DNA of 64,000 bases from Caprimulgus europaeus (lineage: Eukaryota; Chordata; Aves; Caprimulgiformes; Caprimulgidae), in the NCBI GenBank assembly GCA_907165065.1, contig OU015550.1:4499501-4563500 (forward strand). The letters are read 5' to 3'. The notes beneath the pieces were generated by a model. The model saw nothing but the letters and a program-made list of their open reading frames with translations, was not told the origin of the DNA and did no database searches. Both the position numbers and the translations under genes were made by a program. Every line of letters starts with the position of its first letter. Position 1 is the first letter of the stretch. Of the stretch, positions 1 through 25,769 are shown one piece after another.

Positions 1-167
1 TTAGTTGGCTGAATATGGAACTGGGAGGGGGAAAAAAAAGTGTTAAAATCCCATTTCTCTCCCCATTTCAAAATAGCACATGCAGCTGCCACTTCTTGTT
101 TTGAAGATGTTCATTGAGTGCTTCAGGTCACACAACTACCAGATCTTTTAAGGTGCTAGAAGAGATA
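1..167 (-). other. PPP1R15B: PPP1R15B 3'UTR (partial, leaves window)
   Basis: Sequence downstream of the PPP1R15B stop codon (170-168, read on the minus strand). No AATAAA is seen on the minus strand before base 1, so the polyadenylation site must lie outside the window. Confidence 0.7.
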
Positions 168-371
168 TCAACCTTCTTGTAGTAGGTGTTCTTGGAGTCT
201 CTCCAATACTCTGTGTCTATGCTCTGTGGTGAAGCAGTATCCTATGGCTTCTTCTGTTTCTTGGATGCGTTTCTGGAACCTGCAGCCATCTCGTGCAAGC
301 TCTTCCCAAGGGCCTTTACGATCCTCCTCGCTGCTTATGTAATACTCAGTGACTTTTTCAAGGAAGGTTAC
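168..371 (-). CDS. PPP1R15B: PPP1R15B coding exon 2 (residues 524-590)
   Basis: A 204-bp exon encoding the rest of the PP1-docking motif (VTF) and the conserved eIF2-alpha phosphatase core through the Arg/Glu-rich helix, ending in TGA. It is preceded by CTTTTCCAG on the minus strand. This is the most conserved part of the PPP1R15 family and settles the gene's identity. Confidence 0.96.
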   Translation of the reverse strand, partial: VTFLEKVTEYYISSEEDRKGPWEELARDGCRFQKRIQETEEAIGYCFTTEHRHRVLERLQEHLLQEG

Positions 372-3300
372 CTGGAAAAGACAAGGTTTTTAGTAAAGTA
401 TTAACCAAACACTTGTGTAAAAGGAGCTTAATGTTTAACTTGCACCTAGGAGTTTTAAACAGAAGTTATTCAATGCCTAAAACAGCAAAAAGCCTCAGAG
501 ATGCTTCCAGTTCACCACCTGGGCCAGAGTGATTTCACCTCTTAGGCTTAAAAGCAACCAATTGCTGACTTTTCCCGCTATCAACTAGTGCTCAAACTAC
601 TACAGAGTTTCTCAACTGCAGCCTAAGAAGCCTAAAGAGGCTGAAGGCAGATCATACAATGTTCCCTGTGACATCAAACCCACCCTCCCTCATCAGCACT
701 GGGTTCTAACTTCACACAGCTGCAATTCCAGCAGGTTACTCAGCAGGACGTGCCACTGAAGGCTAAAAATACACAATCAGCCAACATCTCCAATTACTGA
801 AGCTTACATAATAAATAAAAAAAGGCAAGAATCATTGTTCTGTAGAGTAAGCAATCACGTGAGTCAGCTTGTACTTCAGCACCAGGAAAAGCAATCACAC
901 TGTGCTGCACAGAAGGAAGCAGCTCTCATGGAACCAACACGTCTGTTTCCAGCTGGTATCCACATTCCAGTGTATTTAAGTTCATGGGAGGAAATGAAGT
1001 CATGGTGCTTTGAAATACACACAGAAACTTTCATTCTTGGCTATTCTTAAGAATTATTAAGCTATTTTAAGAAAACAAAGAAACTTACAGGCTCTGGATC
1101 TGTGCTTGACAGTGTTTAGACTGTTAGTACACCCAGGATTTAAGTCTGTTACCTAGTGATAAGCAAAACCCAGACTATTTCAGGCTCCTACTGAATTATG
1201 AATGGCTTTTCATTTAGCTACACCAAAACTGAAGGACAAACTAACTGCCAGCACCCATCAACCCTCAGACTAGGACCCATACAGGTGACTCCACTGAATT
1301 TGCTGCAGGACAGCTACTTCTGGAAGCTCAGGAAGAAATTTGGGGAGGCAGAAAGAAAACTGGGGAGGAATTTTGGGGAGGCATTAACACAGAACCCTGG
1401 ATTCACACCCAGTTTGTGCTGACACAATGAGGAGTGTGGAGTGAGATTTCTTTTTGTGATAGAGTCACCTTCCAACCTTCACAGAAAACATGAAGAGAAC
1501 AGTTAGGGAAGAGGTGACCTCCAGGAATACTCAGCAGCTGAGGATGCAGAGCCACCAGAGGCTGTGTGAAAGCATCCTCCAGAAGCCATCCAGTTCCAGT
1601 GCAGTGATCCCAAATCCCTGCTGAGCTGTGAAAGCAGGGACATCAAACCCCACTGTCCTCACAGAGCACCGAGGCTTTTACTGAAGTGAGTGAACAGAAG
1701 GCTCCCAGGTTTTGTGACTTCACAAACACAAACATCGCTGCTGTTTGACTGCAGGATGTCAGAAACAGCCCTGAGCAGGATCAAGGACCTGAAGATTTCC
1801 TGGGGACACATCAGTCTCTGCTCTGTTTGCAGAGGGGCCTCATTAAAAATCTGCTTTCAAGCACAGGGAGCTGTTACATCAGCCTGTCTGTCCCTCTGCG
1901 AGTTCCTCCCTTACACCCTTTTTACATCAGTCCGAGACACCCTGGGGCACAATTACTGGATTGTGTAAAATCACCCTAAATATTGCCTCTAAATCATCAT
2001 TCTTTCACCACCTCAATCAGTTACACAGAGCTAAACAATAGATTAGCCCCAAAAAAATTAAAAATTACTACTGTTAAGTCTACATCCCTGACACTCAGTA
2101 AGATTTTAGGTCACAGGAGTACGAGCTCACAGCAGGGCTCTCAGTGCTACCTTGCAGCATTCCCAACAGTTACAAAGGATCTCTTGCAAAACTGTTTTAA
2201 GTATCTTCCATTGAGATTAAAAATATAATAGTTCCTCCTCTGTGAACCATTAAATGCCACTTGCCCTAGCAAAGCCAGGTATGACGTTATCTCCAAGCCA
2301 GACTCCTAAATAAAGGAGTAAATCTCTCCAGCATTACACAACTTTTCTATTTAATAACCTGTTACACGAGTGTCTTACACCAGGATTTGGTATGACAACT
2401 CCATGTATAAATATCTGAGGTATCAGACATTATGCCTGAAAAGCCACCTTGTACATCTAGAGCATCACAAAACTCACCAGAAGATGAATTTATTACTATT
2501 TATTTACCTGAATCTTAGCACATGTATTAAAAAGTTTTTTCTATGCATTAACTCCTCACAAACACATTACACTTCCAGTTTTTACTCAAAAACTCAGTTC
2601 CAGATTACCTCCTTTTAAGAAATAACTGAATTAGAAATCTTTTAAATGGAAATGGAACTATTGCTGTACTCTCAGTGTACACTGTGGCATGTGCTAACCC
2701 ACAACAGCAGAGCTCTGCCTACCCCAGAAGACCTTTGTCACTCAAGCAGGCTTGTCAAGTGTCCCAAAACGTTTACAATGCTTTAAATCTCAATTATACT
2801 ACACAGACACAAAGGTCCTAAAATAGTTAATCAACATTATTCATAACAGAAATGGTACTTTCCAGAGGAAAAACTTAGGCCACAGTCCTTGTCTGTTTCC
2901 CTGATAACGAAAACCACGTAACAACACAAATAGAGAGTGAAAATGACGTCTTAAAAGGAAAATGTAACTTGAAAGTCTAGAAAAAAAAACAAAAATAAAT
3001 CATCTGCCCCGTGCCACTGAATTGTGAAATCCACCATCACGTGTAAATGATGAGGCACACACTCATTGCAAATAATTACACCATAAGCTCATGGGGGGAT
3101 GATCCCGCTGTAGCTGGAACGCCGGCACGAGTGACGTCACCCCCTCGCTCTGCGCAGTCTGGGTTTGTTTGGTTGGGTTTTTTTGGTCTTTTTTTTAGCA
3201 TCCCCCAAACTCAAAAACATAAACTAAGTCTATACCTTTTTTCTCTTGGTACTCCTACATTTCTCAGCAGAAAGAATGCCATGCTGCACAAAGTCAGTGA

Positions 3301-4804
3301 GCCCACAGTGCTGTTTCTCCAACGGCACCCGACAAACAGTGAAGTTGCTGCTCTCAGAAGTGACCAAACTCGGCCCCTCTGCTCCTTTTAACCCAGTTGC
3401 TCCTTTTTTCTCTGCTGTTTGAAAGGCTGCTTTAAAATTTAAAGGATTATATGGATCATCTGAGGTACAGAACGAGTTCCAAAGCTTTAAGTTTTCTGCC
3501 TCATCCACACTGCTACAGTCCCACTCGTCCTCCTCTTCAGAACTGGGGTGAGGAGAGCCTGAAGACTCTTCTGCCCACGAAGAATCTTCCTCCTCCTCCT
3601 CCAAATCAGACATATCTTTTCCTGGATTGCTGGAAGATGTCTGAATGGTGGCTGTAAAGTTCTGAGGGTTGTATGGATCCAAACTGTAGAAGGAATTCCA
3701 GAGATGAAGCCTTTCCCCGTCCTGGCTCTCAGCATCTGAATCTGAGAGGAGACCTTCACTATCAAACCCGTCGTCATCATCATCCCAGTCTTCCTCATCA
3801 TCCGCACTCTCCTCCCCACTGGAAACCCCCCCTATGATATAGTCTATTAATTTATTTGCACAGACAGGCCTGGCTGAAACTGGAAGGTTTGGCTCTATTT
3901 CGGAGTCCTCGTCATCCTCTTCAGTCAAAGCTTCCCCCTCAAGTGCCACCTTCTCAGCTGAACCCTCTATCCCCTCCTGCTCCAAGGGGCCACCTCCAGC
4001 TTGTCTCCCAGTGTCACTGGGATCCTCGGGTCGCTTCAACTCGCCAGTATCACACCGGTGTTCCCGCCGTCGTCCTACCTCTGCTTGACAAACACCCTTG
4101 TGCTGCTGCTGCTCCTCCTCCAGGCTGTGATAGCCGTGGTCAGGCTCTGGCACGCTCAGGCCACCGCTCGCCAAATGCCAGCGCTGGAGAAAAGCCAAAC
4201 GCTTGCTGCGGAGGAACTCAACCTCCGGCAACCCGCCCCGACCGGGGCAGCCTGGCCAGGCCTCCGCGGGGACCTCGGCTCGCAGGGGCTGGGGCAGATG
4301 ACTCTTCCCGGAGGAGCCGGCCTGGCCCTGCTCCGAATCCAACACGTACAGGTTCACACGCGGTGCGGGGAAGGACACCAGGCTGCTCCTCACCAGCCCC
4401 CTTCCCCAAAGCCCCGGTGAGGGCTCCGTACCATCCTCTCGTCCCTTCTCCATCGGTTCCTCCGGCCACGGCAGCGTCTTCTCGGCCCAGTCCAGCGAGG
4501 TGGCCGGCTCCGACAGCAGCAGCAGCGGCGGCGGCGGTGGCTGGGGGCCCTTGGCGGGCGGCTGTCCGGCTGCGGGGCACAGGGCACTGCTCAGCGCAGG
4601 GCCGGGCAGCAGCCGCTGCAGCAAAGCGGGCAGCGGGGAGAGGAGCTGCGACATCAGCCGCAGCCAGGAGAAGGTCGGGCTCGCCTGGGGCGAGGCGCCG
4701 GCGGGGGCCGCGCTGGGCCCGGCCACCTTAGGCCAGGCCGCGGCGAAGCCCAACCGGGTCCACCCCAGGCCGGAGCCGGCTCGTTCCCGGCCGCTCGGCT
4801 CCAT
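168..4804 (-). CDS. PPP1R15B: PPP1R15B (CReP), protein phosphatase 1 regulatory subunit 15B; join(3236..4804, 168..371)
   Basis: Constitutive targeting subunit that brings PP1 to phosphorylated eIF2-alpha at the ER and restores translation. The model has two exons and 590 aa (human about 713). Seen: an amphipathic Leu/Pro stretch at residues 46-70, as in the ER-associating N-terminus of the family; a long Asp/Glu/Ser-rich middle; two internal repeats starting LWNSF and containing DPYNP at residues 368 and 441; and a C-terminal PP1 module with KVTF (RVxF class) at 523-526, followed by EYYI and GPWEEL, the Trp (545) being the family's actin-contact residue. The ATG at 4804 gives an MEP start like human; the frame stays open upstream to 5104 but that is promoter. 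The donor AAG|GTATAG and acceptor CCAG|GTAACC join in phase 0. Recognition is from memory of the family, but the match is strong over the whole length. Confidence 0.97.
372..3235 (-). other. PPP1R15B: PPP1R15B intron (2.86 kb)
   Basis: AT-rich single intron with GTATAG donor and CCAG acceptor. No conserved open frame, tRNA or clear transposon was seen in it. Confidence 0.85.
3236..4804 (-). CDS. PPP1R15B: PPP1R15B coding exon 1 (residues 1-523)
   Basis: Holds the N-terminal ER-association region, the acidic domain and both LWNSF repeats. It ends after Lys523, the first residue of the PP1-docking motif; reading through the donor reaches TAG within two codons (3232-3230). The 5' third is CpG-island sequence, giving an Ala/Pro/Gly-rich N-terminus that is less conserved than the rest. 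Confidence 0.96.
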
Positions 4805-4833
4805 GAGCGGCGGTGGAGGGCAGAGGAGACTCT

Positions 4834-4944
4834 TCAGCGTTCCCAGCGGTGCGGTCGGGCCTGCGGAGCGGGGCTCCGTGGAGCGGCTGCGGGGCGGCAG
4901 TGGCGGCGGGCGGCGAGCGGCTTCTCTCGGCTCCTCGACTCCAT
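4834..4944 (-). promoter_or_regulatory. PPP1R15B upstream ORF (36 codons plus TGA)
   Basis: ATG at 4944-4942 in an A(-3)/G(+4) context opens a 36-codon frame that ends at TGA (4836-4834), 29 bases before the main ATG and in another frame. The main ATG has C at -3. In mammals PPP1R15A and PPP1R15B are controlled by uORFs that relieve repression when eIF2 is phosphorylated. The start site is inferred, so presence in the mRNA is likely but not shown. Confidence 0.65.
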
Positions 4945-5065
4945 CCTGTTCCGGGCGGCGGCACAAAATGGCGGCGCGGGGGCGAGCGCGGCGCCTCAAC
5001 CCGCCCGCAGCCGCGGCGAGCCCCGAGGGGCGGGGCGCGCACAACGCGCAGGCGCCTCCCCGCCC

Positions 5066-5120
5066 CTTTATGGTCACGACGCACCGCTGCTTCCCATTGG
5101 ACATTGGTGCGGTGACGCAA
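5066..5120 (-). promoter_or_regulatory. PPP1R15B core promoter elements
   Basis: Read on the minus strand, in order: TTGCGTCA (5120-5113), CCAAT (5107-5103), CCAAT (5100-5096) and a TATA-like CATAAAG (5072-5066). Transcription would then start near 5040, giving a 5'UTR of about 235 bases that contains the uORF. TTGCGTCA resembles C/EBP-ATF or CRE half-site composites. Confidence 0.5.
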
Positions 5121-5341
5121 GGTCTCCACCCCCCGAGGGCGCGTTGGCTCCGCCCATCCCTGCGCGTGGGGATTGCATCAGCCGGAGGGGAGCGGCGCCG
5201 CGCGGCAGCGCCCCCTGTGGCGGCGCGGTGGAACGCAGCGGGGCGGCTTCGGTCTCGGGCTGAACCGGGGCCGGTGGGGTCGGGGGCAGCGGGGCCGGGG
5301 GCGGTGGAACCCTCTAACGAGGTGTATCTGGGTCCTTTGCC

Positions 5342-5464
5342 CTGTACAGGCAGGGGTACGGGCAGAGGTGCGGGCAGAGGTACGGGCAGGGGTACAGGCA
5401 GGGGTACAGGCAGGGGTACAGGCAGGGGTACAGGCAGAGGTGCGGGCAGAGGTGCGGGCAGGGC
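5342..5464. repeat. 12-bp minisatellite, about 9 units
   Basis: Nine 12-bp units from 5351 (5351, 5363, 5375 and so on to 5458) with consensus CAGGGGTACAGG and variants CAGAGGTGCGGG, plus partial units at each end. Variant types are clustered, with uniform units in the middle, as expected from unequal exchange or slippage. It lies between the PIK3C2B 3' end and the PPP1R15B promoter. Arg/Gly or Thr/Cys-rich frames through it are not taken as genes. Confidence 0.9.
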
Positions 5465-5479
5465 CCACGTGCCACCCCA

Positions 5480-6342
5480 TGCATTTCATCTCCTTTATTT
5501 TCACGCCACCACGTTACAGGCAGGAGGGTCCCGACCGCGGGGGGTGGCAGCTCCATCAGCCCCATCCTCCGGCGGGACCAGGCTGCTTCACCCCCCCCCA
5601 CCCACCCGTGCCCCCCCAACACTTCCACCTCCCGCTAGATACAATATTTAAAACTTTTAATATAAAGGTTAAGTTCATTATTCTCGATCCTGAGAAACAT
5701 TTTGTCCGTTTCCGGAGCTCTCGCTGTAAACAAAGCACCACAGGCACCAAACCCCCACCCCGGCACAGGCGTCCCCCGACTGCGGGGCCGGATGGCAGGT
5801 GAGGAGATGGATGTCCCCACCGGCACGGGGACAGGAAGGATGTCCCCTTCCCATGGCATCGGGAGGCTCAGCCACACCAGCCGGGCTCCACGCACAGCCC
5901 CACCGCACCGCTCTCCTTTGGGAGCGAATTCCCCCGGGATGGGAACAGCCCGGATCCAGGCAGGCAGCTCCTGGGCTGGAGCTGTACCCGGGGTTCTGTG
6001 GGTACCACCAGCCCAAGGAGAACCTCCGCGACGCCTCCCCTCCCCTCTCCTCCCCTTCCTTCTCCTCCCCTCTCCTCTCCACCCCGGTGCCTGGCTGCAC
6101 GCTACTCGTTATTTAAAAAAAATTAAAATACAGATATCCCAAAGGAAGAAATCCCCGCCCCGAAGCGCCCCACTGCTCCTCCCTGCCCCTCCCTCCCCGC
6201 GTTGCTCCCTTGACACAAGGTAAACTTCAAAAACACGACGCTTGCGGCAGTGCCCGTCGGTGCCCGGTCCCTACGGGGACATCCCAGGGTGGGCAGAGCC
6301 ACGGTAGCAGTGTCGTGGGTCCCCAACCCTGGCAGTGGGACT
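5480..6342 (-). other. PIK3C2B: PIK3C2B 3'UTR (end inferred)
   Basis: Follows the TGA/TAG-ended PIK3C2B frame. Candidate polyadenylation signals on the minus strand are ATTAAA at 5661-5656 and AATAAA at 5499-5494. It includes a pyrimidine/purine-rich run near 6030-6080. The extent is a guess from these signals. Confidence 0.5.
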
Positions 6343-21621
<15,279 letters not shown>

Positions 21622-21693
21622 CTCTCCAGGGACGAGGACCTCTTCCTCCTGGGCTCAGGGGTCAGGAGAAAGGCATGCTGCACCACCAGCCAC
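21622..21693 (-). other. PIK3C2B: PIK3C2B 5'UTR portion of first coding exon, with a 4-codon uORF
   Basis: The sequence CCACCCAG before 21693 (minus strand) is the likely acceptor, leaving 72 bases of leader. Within it ATG (21676-21674) is followed after three codons by TGA (21664-21662), a minimal uORF of four codons. The acceptor is inferred. Confidence 0.55.
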
Positions 21694-24600
21694 CTGGGTG
21701 GAGGGGAAAGGCGAGGGTTAATGGCTGGGCAGGCTATGAGAAGGAAGGTTGGTTACAGAGGGTCAAGCTGGTGGTTCAGCCCTTTTCCTCTCTGTGATGG
21801 AAAAAAGGAAATATTTAGGGGCTCAGACAGGTTAAATAAAGATTTTGCTGACGCCCACCCCACTGAACCCAGTAGCCAGGCAGGGTTGGTTGGCCCCACA
21901 GCAGCTGCTGGGGTTATTGCTGGAGCCCGACGTATTTCCCCCCCCCGCACCCCGAGGACAAAATAAGCTGCAGAGCGGGGAGGGCACAGCGGGGCCAGGG
22001 CCTGCAGCTGGGGCTGACTCAACCTGCAACTGGCACCGGCTCCCCAGTGATGCTGATGCTCCAGCAACACACTGAGGACATGGCTCAGAGCTGCCTTGTT
22101 CATCTCAGGACCATCACAGCTTTGAGAAAAAGAAAGTCCCTGCCAGCAAAACTAGGGCTTTTTGGAGCAGAAAGGAAGAGATGAGAGAAGGGCAAGGATG
22201 GGATAAAATGGGGTGCTTGCTTCCTCCCCAGGGAAAACCCTCAGGTCTCCCTGAGCTGCCCTGCAGTGCCTGGTGCTGAGCACCCTCCAAACCCAGTTAT
22301 TCTGCAGCTCTATGAGCTGGGAGGTGAAAAAACAGGACTGGAAACCACTCCCTGGCCCCCGACCAAAACCCGCGGAGGGCGGTGACCGCAGCCGGGGCTC
22401 AGCTCTGCCCAGCCAGCACCACGCTCCCTGGGGAAGGATGTTTCACCTCCTCTTCTCTTCCTAGCAAAATAAATAACGAAGTGGATGTTAAACAGAAGAG
22501 TGGAGAGAGCCCAAAGCCGCTGGCGACGGCCGGTGCTCGAAATCTCTAGAGCCGGGAGGCAGCCTGGTGTTTTCGGGCTCTGGCCAGAGCTGGCTCACGA
22601 GCCTCAGCACGGGACCCCCCGCTGTCACCCCGGGCTGTCCTCTGCCCCACACCACTTGTTCTGCACCACACAGGGCTCTGATTGATGCTCTGATTTAGGT
22701 TGAAAGGGTGAAACTGCCCCTTTCCCGGTGATCACAGAGGAAAAGCGCTGCTGGGGGCATTGCTGAACCTGAGGGTCTTCCCTCGTGCCCGTGGTGGGGT
22801 AGCCTGTGCTTGTGGGGTAGCCTGTGCTTGTGGGGCAGGAAAGTCTTTAACCACCAAGTGCAGGAGTGGGGAGAGGAACTGGCAGATCCCACCGCTGTCT
22901 GTTCCAACTCCTGGTGATAGAGGAGCCCATCTGGCATAACATGTGCCCCCCAAATCCCACCCAACAGCCCCCACATCCCACCCCACGGCACAGGACAACC
23001 AGCCTGGGTTACGCTAGTGACCACCTTCCTCCAGCACACAGCGCCCAGTGGAGCATCACCATTGTCACCAGGCTGGTCCCCACTGTCCCCTCCCAGCCCA
23101 ATTGCTGATGATCACCCGTGGCAGCCCCCCCCAGATACATCACCCCCTCCCCACTCGCACAGGGACCCTCCTGACCCCGGGGCCATACAGGACCAGATGG
23201 CTGCTCATTACCCCGGGCCAGGCATCGCCTGCTGCAAACACATTTCCTTCGAGCAAGGCGGGTTTGACCCCAGCACCAGCACCATCACTCGGCCCCCCAG
23301 CACTGGGCACCTCACCCCACCAGCTCCTTTGTGCTTTCTAACTGGAAAAATGGCTTCAGGGGAGACAGGCTTGTAAACGTTTCCTACCCCAGTATTTTGG
23401 ACCCTGACGGTAGCTGTGGGCTTTTCCCAGAAAAATAGAAATCCCAAAAACTGGCAGTCTTGGGTTTCTGGAAACTGAACAAAGACAATCTGCTTTTAAC
23501 CCAACAGCAATAAAATCAAACTGATTTTTGTGGCTGACAAAGCCACAAACCCATTCTCATCTCCAAGAGAAGCATCTGCATCTCGCTGACGTTTTGAGCA
23601 GAGAAACGCTCCCGCCTGCTCCAGCCGAAGCTCCTGCATGTGCCTGTGGGATGCAGCTGGACCTGCACCGGGGTGGCCACAGCAAATCTGGTCCTGCTGA
23701 TGGGCAGGCACTGTCAGAGCAGCCAGGACACAGGGATGGGGATGAGGGGGCAAGCTCAGCCCGTGCCAGGCACAGCAACCCCACGGTGCTGATATCAGAT
23801 GGAGAAAAGCCACACAGGAGCGGGCTGTGTGCAACCTTGGGGATGTCACCTTGGCTGGGGACACCACAAGCATCCCTGAGCAGGCAGCTTGGACCCTTCC
23901 CTACTGAGCTGGCATGAGGTGATGCAAACCCACATGGAAAAACCCCAAACAATCCCAGTTGCCCTCCAAGTCCTCATCCAGGGGCAGAATTGATGCTCGA
24001 CCAGAGCTTCCCACTGCAGGCTCCTGCTCCTGGGGGTTTGGTGCGTGGTCACCTGTGTTTCCACCAAAACTTCCTCTCTCCCCCCAGCAGCCTGTTACAA
24101 AAATGACCCAGGACTGGGAGCTGTGGGTTAGATCTCAGCACAGCAGCTCCCAAGGCGGGACCTAAATTCCAGAGGAGCAGAGGCAAGCAGATTTTTTTCC
24201 TCTTTAAAATACTCCTACTAATAACATCGGGATAATTTCCTGACTTGAAAATTTCCTGGCATTTGCCACGGTCACGTCAGCCTCAGGAGACCCATCCAGT
24301 TTGGGATCCCACCTTTTGGAGAAATGCTTGGCTGTCCTGAGTTGCTGCTGCTGCAGCACACGGCTCAGCTGGAGGCACGCAGGAGGGAAAACCACTTCTT
24401 CACTGGAAACCCTTTGCCCTAAGCCCTCAATTATGGTTTAACACAATTTTCTTCACAGTTTGCACCAGCACGGCCCCATATAGGAGACAGCCTTTGCAGG
24501 GAGCCATGCACAGGCACCACATCCCTCGTGTGACCCACCAGCAACTGCTGCTCTGCTCTGTGTGACCACAGCAGCGGAGCAGATGGACCTTTCCCCATGG

Positions 24601-24806
24601 ATAAGCTGTCCAGATGCACAAAGCCAACCTCCTCTTGGGGACAACCCTCAAAAACACCAATGCTGAGATCAAAAGGCAGCAAAACCAGCTCCAAACCCCT
24701 CTTTTGGGAAACCTCTTGCACTTTCAGATGTGATTTCAGAGCATCTGCTGGTTAAAGCATGGTCCTTTGTCCAGCTCCCAGTGTCAACACCCTGCCCACC
24801 ACCCCT

Positions 24807-25095
24807 GGGAAGGGAAGGGAAGGGAAGGGAAGGGAAGGGAAGGGAAGGGAAGGGAAGGGAAGGGAAGGGAAGGGAAGGGAAGGGAAGGGAAGGGAAGGGA
24901 AGGGAAGGGAAGGGAAGGGAAGGGAAGGGAAGGGAAGGGAAGGGAAGGGAAGGGAAGGGAAGGGAAGGGAAGGGAAGGGAAGGGAAGGGAAGGGAAGGGA
25001 AGGGAAGGGAAGGGAAGGGAAGGGAAGGGAAGGGAAGGGAAGGGAAGGGAAGGGAAGGGAAGGGAAGGGAAGGGAAGGGAAGGGAAGGGAAGGGG
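24807..25095. repeat. Perfect (GGGAA)n pentanucleotide microsatellite, about 58 units
   Basis: 288 bp of uninterrupted GGGAA on the plus strand, purines only, ending AGGGGTGAGG. Open frames through it encode only Gly-Lys-Arg-Glu repeats and are artefacts. A perfect array this long may be collapsed or miscounted in the assembly. Confidence 0.98.
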
Positions 25096-25721
25096 TGAGG
25101 CTTTCACGCCTGCATGCCGGCAGATGCCGCAGAGTTATTTTTCAAATACCAAAAGGGTTGGGTCCACCCAGCAGCAGCCCAGCCCGATGTCAGGGCTCAG
25201 GTCTGTGCCCCACAGGGGCTCAGGGCTCTGTCAGCCCCTTCCAAATCCCTCCACACCAGCTGGTCCTGCTCTGTGGTGGCTCTTGGGGACAGCCTTTCTG
25301 CAGGGCTTTGGGGCAGAGGATGCCTGGGCTCCCTGTAGGGCTCTCCCTGTCCCCACACCTGGCATCAGTGGGACAAGGAGAGACAATCCCAGCCCTCCTG
25401 CAAAGAGCTGAGCAGCAGGTTTGCCATGGTCACATCAGCTTCAGGAGACCCATCCAGTTTGGACCCATCCAGGGAGGAGGGCGAGGAGGAGTGGGACAGG
25501 CTGGGGAGGACCTGGGGAGTGCTCAGCAGCCACCCCACGCCTACCCTGCTCCTGGCAGCTGAGCAGCACCTGCTTGGTGTGGGAAACCGAGCAGAAAATT
25601 GTCCTACAGGATCCTATGATGGAGCAAATGTCACAGCCAGCCCTTCCTCCCGGTACCTGGGAGCCCCAGGCAGAGCCGCTGCGGCTGGTGGGGGTTCACT
25701 GTGCACCCCCAGTTCTCCCCA

Positions 25722-25769
25722 TCCCTCCCTCCCTCCCTCTCTCCCTCCCTCCCTCTCTCCCTCCCTCCT
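25722..25769. repeat. (TCCC)n/(TCTC) microsatellite
   Basis: Imperfect TCCC tetranucleotide run with TCTC interruptions, 48 bp. It is pyrimidine-rich on the same strand where the GGGAA array 0.6 kb away is purine-rich. Confidence 0.9.

Larger units (their letters stand above)
4130..5340. other. CpG island over PPP1R15B promoter and exon 1
   Basis: Very GC-rich and CpG-dense, covering the promoter, the 5'UTR and the start of coding exon 1. Long open frames on both strands here (for example 4500-5651 plus) are by-products of stop-poor GC sequence. Confidence 0.7.

Noticed and set aside
4805-5104. N-terminal extension of PPP1R15B by 100 codons to an ATG at 5104
   Set aside because: The extra part overlaps the CCAAT and TATA-like elements, lies upstream of the likely start site and does not resemble the family; the ATG at 4804 gives the expected MEP start.
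5178-5504. CRISPR-like regular repeats
   Set aside because: The 12-bp units are directly adjacent with no spacers, and the sequence is from a vertebrate; it is a minisatellite.
4500-5651. A 383-codon plus-strand frame across the PPP1R15B promoter, rich in Gly/Arg/Thr repeats
   Set aside because: It is antisense to PPP1R15B exon 1, runs through a CpG island and then the 12-bp minisatellite, and has no family signature.
24730-25562. Frames of 100-267 codons with Gly-Lys-Arg-Glu or Pro-Phe-Leu-Ser repeats
   Set aside because: They are translations of the GGGAA microsatellite.
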